64,000 bases of DNA, taken from a bacterium. GTDB taxonomy: Bacteria > Cyanobacteriota > Sericytochromatia > S15B-MN24 > UBA4093. Of this stretch, positions 59,116 to 64,000 are shown in pieces. The stretch spans positions 248,001 through 312,000 of the forward strand of contig JAGIBK010000004.1 of the NCBI GenBank assembly GCA_017744355.1. Direction: 5' to 3'. The position numbers and the translations under genes are program-made. The notes beneath the pieces are model-generated. The model saw only the letters and a program-made list of their open reading frames with translations. It was not told the origin of the DNA and ran no database searches. How positions within the stretch are numbered: the stretch's first letter is position 1; every line of letters starts with the position of its first letter.

Positions 59116-60636
59116 TCAGGCTTCCGGCGCCGGACCGAAACGACCGCGCAGGCCGGGCACCTTGGAAGCGATCGCCCTGAGCGCCACGCGATCCGCCGGG
59201 GTGACGGCCCCGGTGAGCCACAGGATGAGCGCAAAGGCGAGCATGCCGAGCGCCGGCGCGACGAAGAGGGCCACCAGCGGCGGACAGACCCGCACCGCCG
59301 CGTACACCGGCACCCCCATCCCCACCGACGCCATCAAGAGGTGCAGCACGCTGCGGATCGGAGCGCCCGCTCCGGTCTGGGCGTGGGCCACCCGGATGCC
59401 CGGGTAGAGGCTCGCGAGCTGCGCGAGGCCGTTGGCCAAGACCGCCCCCCAGGCCCCGTACCGCGGGATGAGGAACCACGCCAAGAGCAGGTTGAAGGCC
59501 GAGACCCACAGGCCGATCCGGACCATGAGGCGCTGGGCGTCCGTGCTGTACAGCACGCTCGATGCGGGGAAACCGTAGACCATCACCAGGGCGTTGAAGC
59601 CGAGAAGCGCCCCCAAGAGGCCCGCGACCGGCTCGTAGCCGGGCCCGTACAGCACCGCCACCAGGGCAGGGGCGATCAAGGCCCCGCCCACCGCCACCGG
59701 CAGCGCGAGCATGGCCATGTAGCGGCAGCTCTCCTGGTAGATCCGCCCCACTCCCTCGCGATCGCCCTGACCCATGGAGCGCGACATGCTGGGGATCAAG
59801 AGGCCCACCAGGGTGCCGGGGATGAGCTTCATGGCCATGGTCGCGAGGCTGAAGGCCATGCCGTAGAAGGCCACCTGGCGCGCGGGCGAGAAAGCCCCCA
59901 GGAAGAAGACCTCGGAGCGCTGCCAGACCACCGCGTCCAGCACCAGCATGATGAAGACCGGCCCCTGGTAGGTCCGCATGGCCCGGCGCAATTCGCCGTC
60001 GAGGGGCGCGGCCCACCAGTTCGGCTGCCAGCGCCCAAGCAACACCAGGTAGACCAGCACCCCCAGCGCCGAGGCGAACCCCGTCGCCCCGACCAGGCCC
60101 GCGAGGCCACCCCCCTGCCACAGGGCGAGGACGGTGCCCGCGAGCGAAGCCAGGGCCGTGACCCCGGTGACGGCCGCCACCTGGTCGTAGCGCTGCAGGG
60201 CCTGGCAAGCCGCCGTGTAGAGGGCGAGCAAGGCCATGGGGATGACCGAGGCCCCGCCGACCGCAAGACCCATGGAGAGCTCGGGCCGCCCCCAGGTCGT
60301 CACGGCCCAGGGCCCGACCCCCGCCATCAGGAGCGAGACCGCAAAGCCGCAGAGCAGCACCTGGCGGCTGGAGAAGGCGAGCATCCCCGCCGCCTCCTTC
60401 GGGTCGTCGCGGCCCAGGGCCTCGGCCATGTACTTCATGGTGGCCGTCACGTAGCCCAGGTTGGCGAACAGGCCCGCGATCCCCACCCCCCAGACCAAAA
60501 GGGTGTAGGCCCCCATCCGGTCGGGCGCGAGCAGGCGCGCCACCAGCGCCGTGACCCCCACCCCCAGCATGGAGGTGATGGCGATGGTCAGGAAGTTGAA
60601 GGCGGTATGACGGGCAACCTTAGTCGGTGCTGACAT
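59116..60636 (-). CDS. Polysaccharide flippase (Wzx/MATE-like)
   Basis: A 506-residue polytopic membrane protein with about 14 hydrophobic segments, of the oligosaccharide-lipid flippase type that moves lipid-linked glycan repeat units across the inner membrane. Landmarks are HTAFNFLTIAITSMLGVGVT at the N-terminus, RMGAYTLLVWGVGIAGLFAN, and FYGMAFSLATMAMKLIPGTL near the middle. It overlaps the upstream acetyltransferase by 17 bases, so it is the last gene of the minus-strand glycan operon. Confidence 0.9.
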   Translation of the reverse strand: MSAPTKVARHTAFNFLTIAITSMLGVGVTALVARLLAPDRMGAYTLLVWGVGIAGLFANLGYVTATMKYMAEALGRDDPKEAAGMLAFSSRQVLLCGFAVSLLMAGVGPWAVTTWGRPELSMGLAVGGASVIPMALLALYTAACQALQRYDQVAAVTGVTALASLAGTVLALWQGGGLAGLVGATGFASALGVLVYLVLLGRWQPNWWAAPLDGELRRAMRTYQGPVFIMLVLDAVVWQRSEVFFLGAFSPARQVAFYGMAFSLATMAMKLIPGTLVGLLIPSMSRSMGQGDREGVGRIYQESCRYMAMLALPVAVGGALIAPALVAVLYGPGYEPVAGLLGALLGFNALVMVYGFPASSVLYSTDAQRLMVRIGLWVSAFNLLLAWFLIPRYGAWGAVLANGLAQLASLYPGIRVAHAQTGAGAPIRSVLHLLMASVGMGVPVYAAVRVCPPLVALFVAPALGMLAFALILWLTGAVTPADRVALRAIASKVPGLRGRFGPAPEA

Positions 60637-61234
60637 GAGACTCCTCGATCGGTAGGCGCTTGATCACGCGGGCCGGGACGCCGGCGAGCACGCTGCCCGC
60701 CGGAAAGCTCGCGGTGACGACGGCGTTCGCCCCCACCACGCAGGAATCGCCGAGGCTCACCCCCTTGAGCACGGTCACGTTGCAGCCGAGCCACACGTTG
60801 CGCCCGAGGCGCACCGGGGCCACCTCGTAGCCCTGCTCGGCCACGCTCAGGCCGGCGGTGCCGAAGCGGTGGTCGTGGTCCCGGATGCTGACCCGCTCGG
60901 CCAACAGGCAGTCGTCGCCGATCTCGATCGCATCCAGCACCGAGAGGGTCGAAAAGGCGCCGATCAAGACCCGCTTCCCGATGCGCAGGCGGCCGTCCAC
61001 CTTGAGCTCGGCCCCCATTCGCAGGCGGCTCCCCTCTCCGACGTCGACCTCGGCCGTCTCACCCAGCCGCCAGATGACGCCGGGCTCCACCTCGGCGTCG
61101 GGCGAAAGCAAGAGCCGACGCTGATGCTCGTGCTCGAGCAGCAGGCGCTGGGCCCGCGCTCGCCAGCTAGCGATCCGGCGATCCCAGTAGGCGACTGGGA
61201 TCGCAAGGCGCAACAGGGGTAAGGGCAGGTTCAT
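60620..61234 (-). CDS. Left-handed beta-helix acyltransferase (WcaF/NodL-like)
   Basis: A 204-residue trimeric O-acetyltransferase type. The N-terminal 45 residues are helical; hexapeptide repeats fill the rest (GSRLRMGAELKVDGRLRIG, RNVWLGCNVTVLKGVSLG, SCVVGANAVVTASFPAGSVL, AGVPARVIKR). The His in IRDHDHRFG is the expected base. Start at ATG 61234 (GGGAGG five bases upstream), overlapping the glycosyltransferase stop as ATGA. It resembles O-acetyltransferases more than the N-acetylating PglD. Confidence 0.92.
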   Translation of the reverse strand: MNLPLPLLRLAIPVAYWDRRIASWRARAQRLLLEHEHQRRLLLSPDAEVEPGVIWRLGETAEVDVGEGSRLRMGAELKVDGRLRIGKRVLIGAFSTLSVLDAIEIGDDCLLAERVSIRDHDHRFGTAGLSVAEQGYEVAPVRLGRNVWLGCNVTVLKGVSLGDSCVVGANAVVTASFPAGSVLAGVPARVIKRLPIEESHVSTD

Positions 61235-62448
61235 GCGTGCCTCCCTTTGGCGTGACGGGCCCGGGCCTCCAGGTAACAGGCGGCGGTCCGCGACGCGAGG
61301 GCCCGGTGATCGAAGGCCAGCGCCCGCGCGCGGGCCCGCTCCCCCATGGCCTGGCGGCGCTTGGGGTCCGTGGCGAGCAAGACGAGGGCCTCGGCCAGGG
61401 CCTTGGCGTTCGCAGGGGGAACGAGCACCCCCTGCATGCCGTCCTGGACGATCTCGGGGACCCCGCCCGCCGCGCAGCCGATGACCGGCTTCCCCGCCGC
61501 CATGGCCTCCAGGTAGACCAGGCCGAAGGGCTCGAGGCGGCTGGGGGCCACGAAGAAGTCGCAGCCCGCGTAGAGCTCGGGCAGCTCGCGGTGGTCCCGC
61601 GGCCCCAACCAGTGCAAGCGGCGAGCGTAGCCCGTCGCCATCAGGCGCGAGGCCAGGTGCTCGCGCAGGCTGGTGCCGTCGGGGGCGGTCATGGTGTCGC
61701 CGCCCGCCACCGCCAGGTGCAGGCCGCTCACCTTCGCAGCGGCCGCTGCGAAGGCCTCGACCAGGGTATCGGCTCCCTTGCGGCGCTCGATGCGCCCGAC
61801 GAAGAGCGCGAGCGTCTCCGTGGGCTCGAGGCCGAGCGAACGCTTGAGGGCCGGGGCCTCCTGCACCGAGAAGCGCTCGACGTCCACCCCCAGGTGCAAT
61901 ACGTCGATGGCCTTGCGGGGAATCCGGTAGTCGATGGAGACGGCGTCCGCAAGGGCCGCGCTGTTGGCGAGCACCATCGAGGCGTGACGCAGGGCCCTGG
62001 CCTCGAGGCTCGAGGCCAGGCGCGCATCCAGGGTCATGGGCAGGTCGTTGAGCCGGCGCACCAGGGCCAGGTGGGTGTGAAGACGCACCACCAGCGCGGG
62101 CAGGGTCCGGCCGGGCTTCAAGAAGAGCCCCCCCGCCATCCACTCCGGCACCTCGATCACGTCGAAGGGGTGCTCGGCGTGCAGGGCCCGCACCGCCTCG
62201 GCCGCATGCCGGGCCCACGGCAAGAGAGCAGTCGAGAGGCCCCATGCCCGGTTGAAGGCAGGCAGTCGATAGCGACTGGGGAAGGCGAGGCCGTGGTAGC
62301 ACGGCCCCTTCTCCTCGGGGACGGGGGCCACCGGCAAGAGGACCCGCACGTCATGGCCCTCGTCCGCCAGGGCCCGCGCCAGGGTGCCGGTATAGGTCCC
62401 GATCCCCCCGGCGCCGACCGGCTCGGGACAGAGCAGGCCGATCCGCAT
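61231..62448 (-). CDS. Glycosyltransferase, GT4 family
   Basis: GT-B fold enzyme of 405 residues that adds a sugar to the growing lipid-linked glycan. N-terminal Gly loop in CPEPVGAGGIGTYTGTLARAL; middle FVGRIERRKGADTLVEAF; the EX7E-type motif is in PSRLEPFGLVYLEAMAAGKP, then GCAAGGVPEIVQDG. Start ATG 62448 shares one base with the radical SAM stop (TGATG), so translation is coupled. Donor and acceptor are unknown. Confidence 0.93.
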   Translation of the reverse strand: MRIGLLCPEPVGAGGIGTYTGTLARALADEGHDVRVLLPVAPVPEEKGPCYHGLAFPSRYRLPAFNRAWGLSTALLPWARHAAEAVRALHAEHPFDVIEVPEWMAGGLFLKPGRTLPALVVRLHTHLALVRRLNDLPMTLDARLASSLEARALRHASMVLANSAALADAVSIDYRIPRKAIDVLHLGVDVERFSVQEAPALKRSLGLEPTETLALFVGRIERRKGADTLVEAFAAAAAKVSGLHLAVAGGDTMTAPDGTSLREHLASRLMATGYARRLHWLGPRDHRELPELYAGCDFFVAPSRLEPFGLVYLEAMAAGKPVIGCAAGGVPEIVQDGMQGVLVPPANAKALAEALVLLATDPKRRQAMGERARARALAFDHRALASRTAACYLEARARHAKGRHA

Positions 62449-63938
62449 CAGCCCACGCCCGCCAGGTTCTGGTTGGCGCTCTCGCGCTTGCGCGCCGCCT
62501 CGCGCTCCAGGCCGAAGTGCCAGTTGGTCGGCGCATGCCAGACGGCATGCTTTGCCAGGCGAAGGGCCGCGAAGGGCTTGACGAGAGGCGAGGCCTCCCG
62601 GAGGGCCCGCTGCCGTCGGGTCCACTCCAGCTCGCCCTGGGCCCAGCGGTAGGCGAGCTTCACCTTGGCCTTGTCCAGGTGCCGGGTCCGCACCACGCAG
62701 GCCGTCCCGCCCAGCTCGTGGTAGTTGCCCGTCTCCGTGACGTGGCCGAGCTCCTCGGCCTCCTTGCGGTAGACGGTGCCCAGGTACGGGGTCATCAGGG
62801 AGACCGAGTAGTTCATGGGCAGGGCCTGGGCCATGCGGACGGTGGCGACCACGCTCTCGAAGGACTCCGAGGTCGAGCCGACCACCATGAACCCGGTCAG
62901 CTCGATGCCCAGCTCCTTGCAGCGCGCGATGTTCTTGAGGGTCAGCTTGAGGGCGTCCGGGTGCTGGCGGATCTCGCGCAGGATCGCAGGATCCGCCGAC
63001 TCGATCCCCGTCATGAGCCGGGTGAGGCCGCCTTTGGCGAGCACGTCGAGGGTCTCGGGGTCCAGGCTCTCGAGGTCGGTCTCGATCACCCACTTGAAGC
63101 CGTAGGCCCCCTGGGTCATGGCCTCGGCGATCGCCCTCAAGCGCTTCTTGACCAGCCCGATGTTGGGATCGCGCGCCTGCAAGAAGCGCGCCCCCAGGGC
63201 CTTGAGGTGGTCGAGCTCGGCCTTCACGCTCTCCAAGGAGCGCGCGCGCCACGGGCCGCCCTGGTGGACGTAGTAGGGGCACATGGAGCAGGCCTTGGGG
63301 CAGCCGCGGCTGGTCAGGACGTAGTAGGTGGCGCCCGCGGCCGTGCCGTCCGGGCTGTAGCGGCGCATGTCGAGCAGGTGCCAGGCCGGGAAGGGCAGGG
63401 CGTCGAGCTGGGCGACGTCCTGCAAGAGCCAGCCGCCCGGCGCGAAGGGGACCTTGGGGGTCCACACCTGGGCGTGGTGCTTGCCCGCGAGGAAGTCGGC
63501 CACCAGGGCCTCGGGCTCCCCGAAGAGGGCCCCGTCCAGGCCGCAGGCGTCGAGCCAGCGGGTGTGAGTCGTCTGGATCACGTTGCCGAAGACGAAGACC
63601 TTCACGCGGGGCAGGACGGTCTTGATCACCTTCGCGATCGAAAGGTCCTCCTTGAGGGTCGGCAGGCTCAGCCGGACCCCCACCGCATCGGGGGCCTCCT
63701 TCTCGAGGGCGATGAGCAGGTCCGTGCGCTTGAGGCGCTCGGCACAGGCGTCGATCACGCGGACCTCGTGCCCCTCGCGCTCGGCGACCGCCGCCGCGTA
63801 CATCATGTCGAGGGGTGGGGTGAAGGCGCGGTAGCGATAGCGGCGGTTGATGGGGAACATGGTGCCGAGACCGCCCGCCTTGTCCCGATCGCTGATATAG
63901 CCCGGAAGCTCCGGCGGGTTGATCAGGTGCACGCGCAT
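62448..63938 (-). CDS. B12-binding-domain radical SAM protein, unknown reaction
   Basis: A 496-residue enzyme. An N-terminal Rossmann domain (about 1-150; INPPELPGYISDRDK, VIDACAERLKRTDLLIALEK) fits the cobalamin-binding module but has no DxHxxG. The radical SAM core begins with the Fe4S4 motif TSRGCPKACSMCPYY (C-x3-C-x2-C) and continues through IETDLESLDPETLDVLAKGG and GFMVVGSTSESFESV. Such proteins often do C- or P-methylation or ring rearrangement. ATG 63938 has AAGGAGG four bases upstream. It is first in the minus-strand glycan operon, suggesting an unusual sugar or lipid modification. Confidence 0.88.
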   Translation of the reverse strand: MRVHLINPPELPGYISDRDKAGGLGTMFPINRRYRYRAFTPPLDMMYAAAVAEREGHEVRVIDACAERLKRTDLLIALEKEAPDAVGVRLSLPTLKEDLSIAKVIKTVLPRVKVFVFGNVIQTTHTRWLDACGLDGALFGEPEALVADFLAGKHHAQVWTPKVPFAPGGWLLQDVAQLDALPFPAWHLLDMRRYSPDGTAAGATYYVLTSRGCPKACSMCPYYVHQGGPWRARSLESVKAELDHLKALGARFLQARDPNIGLVKKRLRAIAEAMTQGAYGFKWVIETDLESLDPETLDVLAKGGLTRLMTGIESADPAILREIRQHPDALKLTLKNIARCKELGIELTGFMVVGSTSESFESVVATVRMAQALPMNYSVSLMTPYLGTVYRKEAEELGHVTETGNYHELGGTACVVRTRHLDKAKVKLAYRWAQGELEWTRRQRALREASPLVKPFAALRLAKHAVWHAPTNWHFGLEREAARKRESANQNLAGVG

Positions 63939-64000
63939 GGGACCTCCTTGGAGTGTCGAGGGCACTCTTACGTAGAGCGGCCGATACCGGCGTAGGCGAA

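Overview
The window is 64 kb of dense, GC-rich (roughly two-thirds G+C by eye) chromosomal DNA with no phage, insertion sequence or CRISPR array. It carries 53 apparently intact protein genes, one initiator tRNA and one broken permease remnant. Starts are often GTG or TTG behind good GGAGG-type ribosome sites. A TamB-like envelope protein, seven proteins with lipoprotein-type leaders and polyprenyl-linked glycan genes point to a double-membraned bacterium. The palindrome GCGATCGC, the HIP1 word known as a cyanobacterial hallmark, occurs at least 47 times where composition predicts two or three. I therefore infer a member or close relative of the Cyanobacteriota, possibly a non-photosynthetic sister lineage. 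No photosynthesis gene is visible, and the placement is not proven.

Layout. 0-5 kb: a minus-strand set with a LeuB-derived protein that has lost catalytic residues, a Ca2+-type P-type ATPase and a secreted PQQ-type sugar dehydrogenase. 5-12 kb: a Crp/Fnr regulator, then rpiB-glyA-wecA-wecB (sugar phosphate, one-carbon and UDP-ManNAc/undecaprenyl glycan initiation) and rplS-rbgA (ribosome). 12-18 kb: an orphan OmpR/PhoB-type response regulator coupled to a lipocalin-like gene, then giant TamB. 18-30 kb: tRNA-fMet, subtilases, an AMIN amidase, a double cNMP-binding protein, rsmG, a DEDDh exonuclease, CcdA, an acetyltransferase and an M14 carboxypeptidase lipoprotein. 30-41 kb: a DUF4153 membrane protein, a frameshifted amino-acid permease remnant, recQ, an apparent kelch-kelch-subtilase lipoprotein operon, rnd and a low-GC lipoprotein. 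41-54 kb: PH-domain protein, prfC, chemoreceptor, GGDEF/EAL protein, asparaginase, lipoprotein FKBP isomerase, CoA-transferase, a two-gene amino-acid ABC importer and an MFS transporter. 54-64 kb: a surface-glycan locus with two converging arms.

How it fits together. The final locus encodes nearly a full route to a diNAcBac-like amino sugar on undecaprenyl phosphate (dehydratase, aminotransferase, monotopic phosphoglycosyl transferase). The opposing arm supplies a glycosyltransferase, an acetyltransferase, a flippase and a radical SAM enzyme of unknown chemistry. With the separate WecA/WecB start, the cell appears to run two glycan initiation systems. Three subtilases, an M14 peptidase, surface kelch propellers and a lipoprotein isomerase suggest an extracellular proteolytic lifestyle. 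The strongest second-look items are HIP1 and a related asymmetric word GATCGCAAG, the degenerate LeuB homologue, the kelch-kelch-subtilase operon and the two-arm glycan locus.
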